Origin: Pedobacter cryoconitis | GTDB taxonomy: Bacteria > Bacteroidota > Bacteroidia > Sphingobacteriales > Sphingobacteriaceae | Length of the DNA: 64,000 bases | Assembly (NCBI RefSeq): GCF_014200605.1 | Contig: NZ_JACHCE010000014.1 | Span: forward strand, 1 to 64,000 | Reading direction: 5' to 3' | Part shown: positions 28,214-36,933 of the stretch, in pieces | How positions within the stretch are numbered: the stretch's first letter is position 1 | Layout of the letters: every line of letters starts with the position of its first letter | Made by a program: the position numbers and the translations under genes | The notes under the pieces: generated by a model | The model's input: the letters and a program-made list of their open reading frames with translations, nothing else | What the model was told of the DNA's origin: nothing | The model's database searches: none

Positions 28214-31147
28214 ATGAAAAAAAATATATTTCTGGTATCCTGCTTTATCCTCGCTGGATCGTCTTTAATGGCGCAGGTAGGATATCAATGGAAAACTGCT
28301 TCTTCTGGTGGATATACCTATAAGTATGTCACCAATGACCCGACAAAGTCCCGGTTTTATACGCTTAAAAATGGACTTACTGTAATTCTTTCAGAAAACA
28401 CTAAAGAGCCAAGTATTGAATTCCGTATGGCGGTAAGAGCTGGCAGTAATACTGATCCACGCACTTCTACTGGTCTTGCACATTATCTGGAACATCTTCT
28501 ATTTAAAGGAACAGATCGTTTTGGAACACTGGACTATGCTAAAGAGAAACCATTATTAGATAAAATAGAAGCACTTTACGAGAAATATCATGCGACAACA
28601 GATCCCGCTAAACGAAAAGAAATCTATGCCCAGATAGATAAAACTTCTAACGAAGCGTCTAATTATTCTATCGCCAATGAGTATGATAAAATGATGAAGT
28701 CTATTGGCGGACAATCTACCAATGCACATACCTGGTATGAAGAAACTGTTTACAATGAAGATTTCCCATCTAATGCAACAGACAAATTTCTTGCCTTACA
28801 GTCTGAACGCTTCCGCAACCCGGTATTCCGTATTTTCCACACCGAACTGGAAGCAGTTTATGAAGAAAAAAACCGTGGTCTTGACAATGACGCCTGGAAA
28901 GTTGAAGAGAAAATGAACGACCTGCTGTATCCGACACACAATTATGGACAGCAAACTACTATTGGAACAATTGAACATCTGAAAAATCCATCACTGGTAG
29001 AAATACGCAAGTATTACAATAAGTATTATGTGCCTAACAATATGGCTGTCGTTTTATCAGGTGACTTTAAGGCCGATGAAATGATTAAGAAGGTTGATCA
29101 GTCTTTCTCTTTTATGAAAGCCAAACCTTTTGAACTATATAATCCTGCAGCCGAAAAACCATTAACTAAAATTCAATCTGCAAATATTAATGGCCCAAGT
29201 GCCGAGTCGGTGAAAATCGGTTACAGAGGATTTGCTGAAAGCACAAAAGAGAGCATGATGCTTGACCTGATTTCAAGCATTCTTACCAATGGTAAAGCTG
29301 GTTTAATGGATATTAATTTAAATAAACAACAAAAAGTATTAAGTGCACGTGCAAATTATGAGCAAATGAAAGATTATGGTACTTTCATGCTGACAGCACA
29401 GCCTAAACAAGGTCAATCTTTGGATCAGGCACAAAAATTATTACTGGATCAGGTTGCTTTACTTAAGAAAGGTGATTTCGATGAAAGCCTGATCAAAGCT
29501 ACTGTCGCTAACAACAAATTGAATTTACTGGAATCTTTTGATAAAAATGGCTTTCGTGTCGAAGCTGCTACCAATGAGTTTATCTTAAACCGTGCAACAA
29601 AATGGGATAAGTCATTGAGCAATCCTGATGATATGGCCAAAATCAGCAAGAAAGAAGTAGTTGATTTTGCAAATAAATTCTTTAAGGACAATTATGTTGT
29701 TATTTTAAAACATAAGGGAGAAGATAAAAACATTCAGAAGGTAGATAAACCGCTAATTACTCCGGTTAAAACCAATACAAATGAAACTTCTGCATTTACT
29801 AAGAATTTATTAGCTACTCCTTCAAAACCTATTGAAGCAAAATTCCTGGATTATCAGAAAGATCTGAATTTTGGTAAAGCTGGTATTGCTGATGTGGTAA
29901 CTGTTCAAAATAAAGAAAATAGTATTTTCAGTCTGACCTATCGTTTTGAAATGGGTGCATGGAATAATAAATTATTGCCTTATGCAGCAAAGTACCTTAC
30001 TTTTTTAAGTACAGATAAATATTCAGCCGAAGAGATCAGCAAGCAGTTCTATAATATTGCCTGTAATTATTCAGTATCTGTTAAAAGTGATGTAATGACT
30101 ATTGAAATCAGTGGTCTACAGGAAAACTTTGAACAAGCTGTTAATTTAGTGGAACATGTATTTGCAAATTGCAAAGCGAATGAAGAAGCTTTAAAAGAGA
30201 TGAAAAGCAGTATCCTTAAATCGAGGGAAAATGCAAAACTAAATAAAGCCTCGATCCTTACCGGATTGATGAGCTATGCGCAATACGGTCCTAAAAACCC
30301 AACCAACTATGTATTATCTAACGAAGAATTACAACAGATAACTTCTGCACAGCTGCTGGATATTTTGCATCATATCAATGATTTCAAACATTCAATCAAT
30401 TATTATGGACCGGAAACTGTTGATGCCTTTGCTAAAAACATTGAAAAAATACATGTTTTACCTAAATCATTCACAGAAATAACTCCTGCTCTTAAATTCA
30501 CTTACACTGATAATAAAGAAAATCTGGTTTATTTTGCGAATTATGATATGGTACAATCTGAAATTCGCTGGATAAGAAACAGTGGTACATATGACCCTGC
30601 GCAGGTAGCTAAAGTAAACCTGTTTAACAGTTATTTTGGTGGCGGAATGGGCTCGATCGTATTCCAGACTATCAGAGAGTCAAAAGCATTGGCTTATTCG
30701 ACTTATGCGTTCTATTCTACGCCTGATAAAAAAGAAAAAGATAATTCAATGATGGCTTACGTTGGCAGCCAGGCAGATAAAATGAATGATGCAGTTGGTG
30801 CAATGAATGAGCTGCTGAATGTTTTACCTGAATCTGAGAAGAACTTTCAGTCTTCAAAATCTAATACTTTAAACTCATTAGAAACTTCAAGGATCACTAA
30901 AAAAGCGATTATCAACAGCTATTATGCAGATAAGAGATTAGGCCTTGACCATGATTCAAGAATTGATGAATATAAAGGATTACAGCCCTTAACTTTTAAT
31001 GATATTAAAGCTTTTCACGCAAACAATGTAGCGAACAAGCCTTATAATTATTGTATAGTAGCCTCTGATAAGAAAGTAAAAACCGAGGATATGGAAAAAT
31101 TCGGTAAACTGAATACGCTTACTTTAGAGCAGATTTTTGGTTACTAA
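28214..31147 (+). CDS. M16 family zinc metallopeptidase, insulinase-like
   Basis: A 977-residue secreted or envelope peptidase. A signal peptide (MKKNIFLVSCFILAGSSLMAQ) precedes the first M16 domain. The inverted zinc motif HxxEH is HYLEH at residues 90-94, with the third ligand Glu in the ELEAVYEEKNRGLDND stretch near 220. Inactive M16 repeats follow, so this is the long form with active and inactive halves in one chain. A segment near residue 815 (FGGGMGSIVFQTIRES) is typical of the C-terminal half. Substrates are unknown; periplasmic peptide breakdown is likely. It is a single-gene unit with its own terminator. Confidence 0.95.
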   Translation: MKKNIFLVSCFILAGSSLMAQVGYQWKTASSGGYTYKYVTNDPTKSRFYTLKNGLTVILSENTKEPSIEFRMAVRAGSNTDPRTSTGLAHYLEHLLFKGTDRFGTLDYAKEKPLLDKIEALYEKYHATTDPAKRKEIYAQIDKTSNEASNYSIANEYDKMMKSIGGQSTNAHTWYEETVYNEDFPSNATDKFLALQSERFRNPVFRIFHTELEAVYEEKNRGLDNDAWKVEEKMNDLLYPTHNYGQQTTIGTIEHLKNPSLVEIRKYYNKYYVPNNMAVVLSGDFKADEMIKKVDQSFSFMKAKPFELYNPAAEKPLTKIQSANINGPSAESVKIGYRGFAESTKESMMLDLISSILTNGKAGLMDINLNKQQKVLSARANYEQMKDYGTFMLTAQPKQGQSLDQAQKLLLDQVALLKKGDFDESLIKATVANNKLNLLESFDKNGFRVEAATNEFILNRATKWDKSLSNPDDMAKISKKEVVDFANKFFKDNYVVILKHKGEDKNIQKVDKPLITPVKTNTNETSAFTKNLLATPSKPIEAKFLDYQKDLNFGKAGIADVVTVQNKENSIFSLTYRFEMGAWNNKLLPYAAKYLTFLSTDKYSAEEISKQFYNIACNYSVSVKSDVMTIEISGLQENFEQAVNLVEHVFANCKANEEALKEMKSSILKSRENAKLNKASILTGLMSYAQYGPKNPTNYVLSNEELQQITSAQLLDILHHINDFKHSINYYGPETVDAFAKNIEKIHVLPKSFTEITPALKFTYTDNKENLVYFANYDMVQSEIRWIRNSGTYDPAQVAKVNLFNSYFGGGMGSIVFQTIRESKALAYSTYAFYSTPDKKEKDNSMMAYVGSQADKMNDAVGAMNELLNVLPESEKNFQSSKSNTLNSLETSRITKKAIINSYYADKRLGLDHDSRIDEYKGLQPLTFNDIKAFHANNVANKPYNYCIVASDKKVKTEDMEKFGKLNTLTLEQIFGY

Positions 31148-31169
31148 ATTAACCTGAGTGATTTAATGT

Positions 31170-31202
31170 GAAAGGAGATGCTTTAAAGCATCTCCTTTTT
31201 TA
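31170..31202. terminator. bidirectional terminator between M16 peptidase and csbD-like gene
   Basis: The sequence aaggagatgctt and its complement aagcatctcctt form a palindromic stem with a tiny loop followed by T-rich sequence. It lies between the convergent stops at 31147 and 31212. Confidence 0.85.
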
Positions 31203-31211
31203 TGTATCGGA

Positions 31212-31397
31212 CTATAACGATTTCAACCAGGTGATTACTTCATCACGGGTTTTACCAGTCTTTTGCTGCAATTTTCCGTAAAGCTCATCGTCTTTACCTT
31301 CTTCATGTTTTAAGTCATCTTCTGTAAGATCTGCATATGCCTGCTTAACTTTACCTTTTAACTCGTTCCATTTTCCTTTTAATTCTAAACTGTCCAT
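31212..31397 (-). CDS. CsbD family stress-response protein
   Basis: A 61-residue small hydrophilic protein of the CsbD/YjbJ family. The N-terminal ELKGKWNELKGKVKQAYADL and the later GKLQQKTGKTRDEVITWL match the family. Members are abundant under general stress in many bacteria, but their biochemical role is not known. It is monocistronic, convergent with the M16 gene, and about 250 bases from acs. Confidence 0.9.
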   Translation of the reverse strand: MDSLELKGKWNELKGKVKQAYADLTEDDLKHEEGKDDELYGKLQQKTGKTRDEVITWLKSL

Positions 31398-31599
31398 AGT
31401 ATTTGTTTTAAATTAATGATTGTCTCGATAAGGAACAGCAGGATTTTAAAATTGTTTGCAGATATATGGTCTTAAAGCCAATTTATTCCAGTCAGCTCTG
31501 TTAATAAACAGAAAATCTGATTATATATTTTGGGTCATCAGACCCCGAATGGGGTGACTGTTGTGGCAATGAAAAATTGATGTCTAACCGGTTATCAAT

Positions 31600-31632
31600 A
31601 ATATGTGTAAGTCATTCAAACTTACACATATT
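31600..31632. terminator. hairpin downstream of acs
   Basis: A perfect 13-bp stem (aatatgtgtaagt / acttacacatatt) with a 7-base loop lies 22 bases past the acs stop on the minus strand. There is no strong T-run on that strand (the next bases read attgataacc), so termination may be weak. Confidence 0.55.
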
Positions 31633-31653
31633 ACTATTTTATATTCAATCAGC

Positions 31654-33549
31654 TTATAGCTTTTGAGCAGAACCTATAATCTCTTCTACAATTCCCGGGT
31701 CTAACAATGTACTGGTATCTCCAAGATTTGAAATTTCCCCTTCAGCAATCTTACGGAGTATTCTGCGCATGATTTTTCCGGAACGTGTTTTAGGCAGGCC
31801 GGTTACAAATAAGATCTTATCAGGTTTTGCAATTGCACCTATTACACGGGTTACAGTTTGCAGAATATCCTTCTTAGTCAGTTCTGGCTCATCATGCAGT
31901 TTTGGATAAATAACGAAAGCATATATCCCCTGTCCTTTTACTTCATGCGGATAACCTACAACAGCACTTTCTACCACACCTGCATGCATATTGATCGCAT
32001 TTTCTACTTCGGCTGTGCCAATTCTATGTCCTGAAACATTGATTACATCATCGACTCTGCCTGTGATTTTATAATAACCATCTTCATCGCGCATACATCC
32101 GTCACCCGTAAAATAAAGATTAGGATAAGTAGAGAAATAGGTTTGTTTACATCTTTCGTGATCACCATAGGTAGTACGCAGCATACCTGGCCATGGGAAT
32201 TTAATACAAAGATTACCGTTTACCCCATTTCCTTCAATCTCTTTCCCGTTTTCATCCACAAGTAAAGGCTGAACTCCTGGTAAAGGTAAAGTTGCACAAG
32301 CCGGCTTTAATGGGGTCACAAAAGCAATTGGTGAAATCATTAACCCGCCAGTTTCCGTTTGCCACCAGGTATCTACAATAGGGCAATTTTTATGGCCTAC
32401 TTCTTCATCAAACCAATGCCATGCTTCTTCATTGATAGGCTCACCTACAGACCCTAAAACACGCAGACTGCTCATATCTATTCCTTCTAAAGGCTCTTTA
32501 CCGAAACTCATCAGTGAACGGATAGCAGTTGGAGCGGTATAAAGGATATTAACCTTATGTTTTTCTACTACTTCCCATAATCTTGATGGTGTAGGATATG
32601 TAGGAATTCCTTCAAATATCAAAGTCGTTGCCCCTTGCGAGAGCGGGCCGTAAACTATATAGGAGTGTCCGGTAATCCAGCCTATATCGGCCGTACAGAA
32701 AAATACTTCGTCTGGCTGGTAGTTGAATGCATTGGAAAAAGTATAGCCTGCATAAACCATATAACCACCCACAGTATGTACCACACCTTTTGGTTTTCCG
32801 GTAGAACCAGAAGTATATAAGATAAACAGCATGTCTTCTGCATCCATTTCCTCTGCAGGACAAATTGTATCTACCAGTTTAATCTCATCTTCAAACCACA
32901 GATCACGGCCTTTTAACATAGAAACAGGTGTACGTGTATGGGTAAGTACAATCACTTTCTCTACGGTAGGACAACCAATCAGTGCATCATCGATGACTTC
33001 TTTAAGTTGAATTTGTTTGTTTCCACGGAAAGATCCGTCAGCGGTAATAACCAGTTTACAAGATGAATCATTAATTCTGTCTGCTATTGATTTAGCAGAG
33101 AAACCTCCGAATATAACAGAGTGTACTGCACCTATACGTGCACAGGCAAGTACTGCAACTGCAAGCTCCGGCACCATTGGCATGTAAATACAAATACGAT
33201 CGCCTTTTTTTACACCATTTTTCTTTAACACATTAGCAAACCGGCACACCTGTTCGTGGAGAATTTTATAGGTCAGTGTCACACTTGGTTTTTCAGGATC
33301 ATTCGATTCCCAGATAATTGCAGGTTTATCACCATTTTTTTCCAGGTGACGGTCAAGGCAGTTTTCGGTAATATTTAACTTTGCACCCTCAAACCACTTA
33401 ATCTGCGGATCAGTAAAATTCCAGGATAATACTTTATCCCATTTCTTTTTCCATAGAAATTTATCTGCTATTCCAGCCCAGAATTCTTCTGGTTGCTCGA
33501 CACTGAACTTGTAGGTCTTCTCGTACTCGGCTAAAGATTTAATTTGCAT
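31654..33549 (-). CDS. acs: acetyl-CoA synthetase
   Basis: A 631-residue adenylate-forming enzyme that makes acetyl-CoA from acetate, ATP and CoA through acetyl-AMP. The ATP-binding core motif is YTSGSTGKPKGVVHTVGGY and the Trp-rich acetate pocket is in VDTWWQTETGG. Downstream are YFTGDGCMRDEDGYY and the hinge ITGRVDDVINVSGHRI. The C-terminal acetylatable Lys lies in PKTRSGKIMRRILRK. The length fits bona fide Acs. It is a single-gene unit with a candidate promoter at 33590-33618. Acetylation control is typical of the family, but no acetyltransferase is nearby. Confidence 0.97.
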   Translation of the reverse strand: MQIKSLAEYEKTYKFSVEQPEEFWAGIADKFLWKKKWDKVLSWNFTDPQIKWFEGAKLNITENCLDRHLEKNGDKPAIIWESNDPEKPSVTLTYKILHEQVCRFANVLKKNGVKKGDRICIYMPMVPELAVAVLACARIGAVHSVIFGGFSAKSIADRINDSSCKLVITADGSFRGNKQIQLKEVIDDALIGCPTVEKVIVLTHTRTPVSMLKGRDLWFEDEIKLVDTICPAEEMDAEDMLFILYTSGSTGKPKGVVHTVGGYMVYAGYTFSNAFNYQPDEVFFCTADIGWITGHSYIVYGPLSQGATTLIFEGIPTYPTPSRLWEVVEKHKVNILYTAPTAIRSLMSFGKEPLEGIDMSSLRVLGSVGEPINEEAWHWFDEEVGHKNCPIVDTWWQTETGGLMISPIAFVTPLKPACATLPLPGVQPLLVDENGKEIEGNGVNGNLCIKFPWPGMLRTTYGDHERCKQTYFSTYPNLYFTGDGCMRDEDGYYKITGRVDDVINVSGHRIGTAEVENAINMHAGVVESAVVGYPHEVKGQGIYAFVIYPKLHDEPELTKKDILQTVTRVIGAIAKPDKILFVTGLPKTRSGKIMRRILRKIAEGEISNLGDTSTLLDPGIVEEIIGSAQKL

Positions 33550-33589
33550 AATATATTTGGTGATAATTTTAAGCTAATATAAATTATTT

Positions 33590-33618
33590 GAAAGGTAGTT
33601 AAAAGATTATTATAGCAA
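33590..33618 (-). promoter_or_regulatory. candidate acs promoter (TTG-N18-TACCTTTC)
   Basis: On the minus strand a TTG (33618-33616) is followed after 18 bases by TACCTTTC (33597-33590), one base from TAnnTTTG. It lies about 40 bases before the acs ATG. Confidence 0.4.
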
Positions 33619-33760
33619 AATAATTGTTTCAGTCTGTTAGAATACAGCTTAATACCGCAATGAATCGTTTAAGATTCGTATTTACGGTGTATTTATGTAT
33701 CTTTGCCCGAAGAGCAGTAGCAAAGAATCTATAAAATTTGAAAAATAATCACATGGACTC

Positions 33761-33791
33761 TTGATCGTTACAAATATTTTCATGATATTTG
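33761..33791 (+). promoter_or_regulatory. promoter of the rpmB operon (TTG-N20-GATATTTG)
   Basis: A TTG at 33761-33763 is followed after 20 bases by GATATTTG at 33784-33791, seven of eight bases of the Bacteroidota -7 consensus and within the usual spacing. It leaves an untranslated leader of about 45 bases before rpmB. Confidence 0.55.
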
Positions 33792-33843
33792 CACACTCTT
33801 AAAAAATTAAGCGAAGAACAATTTAACAATATATATTAAAGGC

Positions 33844-34077
33844 ATGTCTAGAGTTTGTGATTTAACCGGAAAAAAGGCTATGAGTGGTTTTAATGTTTCT
33901 CACTCAAACGTTAAAACTAAACGTAAGTTTTATCCCAACTTACAACTTCAGAAATTTTATATTCCTGATGAAGACCGTTGGATAACACTGAAAGTTTCTA
34001 CTTCAGCTATCAAAACCATCAATAAAATTGGTATTACTGAAGCTATTAACCGTTTCGTAAAAAAAGGATTTTTGTAA
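33844..34077 (+). CDS. rpmB: 50S ribosomal protein bL28
   Basis: A 77-residue ribosomal protein of the large subunit. It opens with the family start SRVCDLTGKKAMSGFNVSHS and continues with the basic KTKRKFYPNLQ stretch and WITLKVSTSAIKTI. Only one Cys is present (C5), so the CxxC zinc site is absent and this is the zinc-free form. It heads the operon rpmB, rpmG, DUF4295, followed by ftsY and rimO, a conserved order in Bacteroidota. Confidence 0.97.
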   Translation: MSRVCDLTGKKAMSGFNVSHSNVKTKRKFYPNLQLQKFYIPDEDRWITLKVSTSAIKTINKIGITEAINRFVKKGFL

Positions 34078-34115
34078 AAACATTGTTGATGTGAATCAAC
34101 TAAATTATTAATAAA

Positions 34116-34298
34116 ATGGCAAAAAAAGGTAACAGAGTACAAGTTATTCTAGAATGTACAGAGCATAAAACTAGCGGCATGCCTGGTATGTCTAGATATA
34201 TCTCTACAAAAAACCGTAAAAATACTACTGAGAGATTAGAATTGAAAAAATTCAATCCGGTATTGAAGAAAGTAACTGTACATAAAGAAATTAAGTAA
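34116..34298 (+). CDS. rpmG: 50S ribosomal protein bL33
   Basis: A 60-residue large-subunit ribosomal protein. Typical segments are RVQVILECTEHK, YISTKNRKNTTERLELKKF and NPVLKKVTVHKEIK. A single Cys remains, so the four-Cys zinc form is excluded. It starts 38 bases after rpmB and is followed 23 bases later by the DUF4295 gene. Confidence 0.97.
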   Translation: MAKKGNRVQVILECTEHKTSGMPGMSRYISTKNRKNTTERLELKKFNPVLKKVTVHKEIK

Positions 34299-34321
34299 TA
34301 CATTTCCAATCTATTTAGATC

Positions 34322-34483
34322 ATGGCAAAAAAGGTAGTTGCAACCCTTAAAACGGGTAAAGGTAAAGAATATTCAAAAGTTATTACGATGACTAAATCAC
34401 CAAAATCTGGTGCTTATTCTTTCAAAGAAGTTATCGTTCATAACGATCACGTTAAAGATGCTATTGCTGGACAAGGCAAGTAA
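34322..34483 (+). CDS. DUF4295 family protein, Bacteroidota ribosomal protein
   Basis: A 53-residue very basic protein starting MAKKVVATLKTGKGKEYSKV and ending AGQGK. It matches DUF4295, a family restricted to Bacteroidota and always found with rpmB and rpmG. From memory, structural work on a Flavobacterium ribosome assigned such a protein to the large subunit (named bL38); I cannot verify this here. It is too short for many gene finders. It starts 23 bases after rpmG and ends before the terminator at 34504. Confidence 0.9.
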   Translation: MAKKVVATLKTGKGKEYSKVITMTKSPKSGAYSFKEVIVHNDHVKDAIAGQGK

Positions 34484-34503
34484 TTTTAATATTTAATGAT
34501 ATT

Positions 34504-34538
34504 AAAGCCGTCCCTATATTTATGGGAGGGCTTTTTTT
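34504..34538 (+). terminator. terminator between the ribosomal protein genes and ftsY
   Basis: An 11-bp stem with one mismatch (aaagccgtccc / gggagggcttt) runs into seven T. It begins about 20 bases after the DUF4295 stop, just before ftsY, and should lower read-through into that gene. Confidence 0.8.
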
Positions 34539-34556
34539 GTTTTCATCTACATTTCT

Positions 34557-35519
34557 ATGGGACTATTCGATTTTTTCAAGAAAAAGGAAACTGCTCCTGA
34601 AGCTCAGGAAGTATTAAACAAAGGTTTAGAGAAAACTAAAAACGGATTTCTTAACAAAATCACTAAGGCTGTTGCCGGAAAATCAACAGTCGATGATGAT
34701 GTTCTGGATAATCTGGAGGAAGTACTGGTTACTTCTGATGTCGGTGTAACGACTACACTGAAAATCATTGAAAGGATTCAGGACAGAGTGGCGAAAGATA
34801 AATATTTGTCCACTTCAGAATTGAATCTGATCCTCCGTGATGAAATCCAGCTTTTACTTGCTGAAAATAACAGCAATGATTTCCGCAATTTCGAATATGG
34901 TGATCATAAACCCTATGTAATCATGGTAGTTGGTGTGAATGGTGTGGGTAAAACTACGACCATTGGCAAGCTTGCACATAAACTTAAAGCCGAAGGGCTT
35001 AAAGTGGTATTGGGTGCAGCTGATACTTTCAGGGCCGCAGCTGTTGAACAGATTAAATTATGGGGTGAGCGTATTGATGTCAGAGTGGTAGCCCAGGCAA
35101 TGGGTTCTGACCCTGCTTCGGTAGCGTTTGACACCATACAATCTGCTGTCGCTAACGGTGAAGATGTAGTGATTATTGATACCGCCGGAAGGTTGCATAA
35201 TAAAATCGGTTTGATGAACGAGCTTGGTAAAATCAAAAAGGTGATGGAAAAGGTAATTCCTAATGCACCACATGAGATTTTACTGGTACTGGACGGATCA
35301 ACCGGACAAAATGCATTTGAGCAGTGTAAACAATTTACAGAAGCAACAGATGTAAATGCACTGGCAATTACTAAACTTGATGGCACAGCTAAAGGCGGTG
35401 TTGTGATTGGTATCTCTGACCAGTTTAAAATTCCGGTTAAATATATCGGGGTTGGTGAAGGTGTTAATGACCTTCAATTATTTGATAAAAAAGCTTTTGT
35501 TGACGGATTGTTTAAATAA
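34557..35519 (+). CDS. ftsY: signal recognition particle receptor FtsY
   Basis: A 320-residue SRP-type GTPase that docks ribosome-SRP complexes at the inner membrane. The order is an N-domain of four helices (about 30-110), then the G domain with the P-loop GVNGVGKTTTIGKLAHKL, AADTFRAAAVEQ, VIIDTAGRLHN and TKLDGTAKGGVVIG. It lacks the long acidic A-domain of E. coli; only a short KKKE-rich start precedes the N-domain, as is common in Bacteroidota. It follows the ribosomal genes across a terminator and lies 33 bases before rimO. Confidence 0.97.
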   Translation: MGLFDFFKKKETAPEAQEVLNKGLEKTKNGFLNKITKAVAGKSTVDDDVLDNLEEVLVTSDVGVTTTLKIIERIQDRVAKDKYLSTSELNLILRDEIQLLLAENNSNDFRNFEYGDHKPYVIMVVGVNGVGKTTTIGKLAHKLKAEGLKVVLGAADTFRAAAVEQIKLWGERIDVRVVAQAMGSDPASVAFDTIQSAVANGEDVVIIDTAGRLHNKIGLMNELGKIKKVMEKVIPNAPHEILLVLDGSTGQNAFEQCKQFTEATDVNALAITKLDGTAKGGVVIGISDQFKIPVKYIGVGEGVNDLQLFDKKAFVDGLFK

Positions 35520-35552
35520 GCAATCCGTTTAAAGCATATATATACATACAAG

Positions 35553-36887
35553 ATGAACACAAAAACGACTTCTAAAATTATCCCTGTTAAAAAACCAAAA
35601 ATCAATGTAATTACACTGGGTTGTTCCAAGAATATTTACGATTCTGAGGTTTTGATGGGCCAATTGAGAGGGAATAGCTTGAATGTGGTTCATGAAGCTA
35701 ATGAAATCAATAAGGATGACATTATTGTAATCAATACCTGCGGCTTTATCGACAATGCAAAACAGGAATCTATTGATACTATTCTTCAGTACAGCCAATT
35801 AAAAGATGAAGGCAAAATCAGTAAGGTCATTGTAACGGGATGTCTTTCGGAGCGTTATAAGCCAGAACTTGAATCAGAGATTAAAAACGTTGACGCCTTT
35901 TTTGGCACTAACGACTTACAAAACATATTACATTCATTAGGTGCAAATTACAAGCATGAACTGATTGGAGAGCGGTTATTAACTACTCCTTCGCATTTTG
36001 CTTATTTTAAAATTGCAGAAGGCTGTAACCGCCCATGCTCTTTTTGCGCTATTCCTCTGATGCGTGGAAAACACGTATCTACAGAAATGGAAGCCTTAGT
36101 AAAAGAGGCTAAAATATTAGCCGCAAACGGTACTAAAGAACTGATTCTTATTGCTCAGGACTTAACTTATTATGGTTTGGATATATACGGAAAACGTAAT
36201 CTGGATGAACTGTTAAGACGCCTTTCTGATATCAATGGTATTGAATGGATCAGGCTTCAATATGCTTATCCTTCAGGATTCCCAATGGAAATTCTGGACG
36301 CGATGAACGAAAGAGAGAATATTTGTAAATACCTGGATATGCCTTTACAGCACATCACAGATAACATGTTGAAATCAATGCGTCGTGGAATCACGAAGCA
36401 GAAGACTATTGACATCGTTAATCAAATCAGAGACAAGGTTCCGGGAATTGCTATGCGTACTACACTTATATGTGGTTATCCAGGAGAAACTGAAAAAGAC
36501 TTTGAAGAGATGCTGCGTTGGGTAGAAGATACCCGCTTCGACAGATTGGGTTGTTTCACTTATTCACATGAAGAAAAAACCCATGCACATAATCTGGTAG
36601 ATGATGTACCTGATGAAGTAAAACAAGAACGTGTTGATGCAATCATGGAAGTACAGCAGGGAATCTCTTATGAAATCAACCAGGATAAGGTAGGCCAGAC
36701 CTATAAAGTTCTGGTTGACCGCAAAGAAGGTGATTTCTTTATTGGACGTACTGAATTTGACTCTCCTGAGGTGGATAATGAGGTCTTAATCGATGCAAAC
36801 ACAGGTTATGCTGCAAATGGAAGTTTCGTAAATGTAGCGATTGACCGTGCTGAAGATTTTGATCTATATGGACAGATTGTAAAATAA
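35553..36887 (+). CDS. rimO: ribosomal protein uS12 methylthiotransferase RimO
   Basis: A 444-residue radical-SAM enzyme that adds a methylthio group to the conserved Asp of ribosomal protein S12. The N-terminal UPF0004 domain has Cys in VITLGCSKNIYDSEVL, VINTCGFIDNAKQES and VTGCLSERY, which bind the second Fe-S cluster. The radical-SAM motif CxxxCxxC is in CNRPCSFCAIPLMRG. A C-terminal TRAM domain includes VLVDRKEGDFFIGRTEFDS. The sequence pattern fits RimO better than MiaB. The gene lies between ftsY and bshC. Confidence 0.96.
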   Translation: MNTKTTSKIIPVKKPKINVITLGCSKNIYDSEVLMGQLRGNSLNVVHEANEINKDDIIVINTCGFIDNAKQESIDTILQYSQLKDEGKISKVIVTGCLSERYKPELESEIKNVDAFFGTNDLQNILHSLGANYKHELIGERLLTTPSHFAYFKIAEGCNRPCSFCAIPLMRGKHVSTEMEALVKEAKILAANGTKELILIAQDLTYYGLDIYGKRNLDELLRRLSDINGIEWIRLQYAYPSGFPMEILDAMNERENICKYLDMPLQHITDNMLKSMRRGITKQKTIDIVNQIRDKVPGIAMRTTLICGYPGETEKDFEEMLRWVEDTRFDRLGCFTYSHEEKTHAHNLVDDVPDEVKQERVDAIMEVQQGISYEINQDKVGQTYKVLVDRKEGDFFIGRTEFDSPEVDNEVLIDANTGYAANGSFVNVAIDRAEDFDLYGQIVK

Positions 36888-36933
36888 TATTGCGTTTTGC
36901 TGAATTATGGTTTATTAACTTAATTTCGTAGCA

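Noticed and set aside
34100..34309. Minus-strand frame over rpmG
   Set aside because: It lies wholly opposite a conserved ribosomal protein gene and its predicted protein has no recognisable features.
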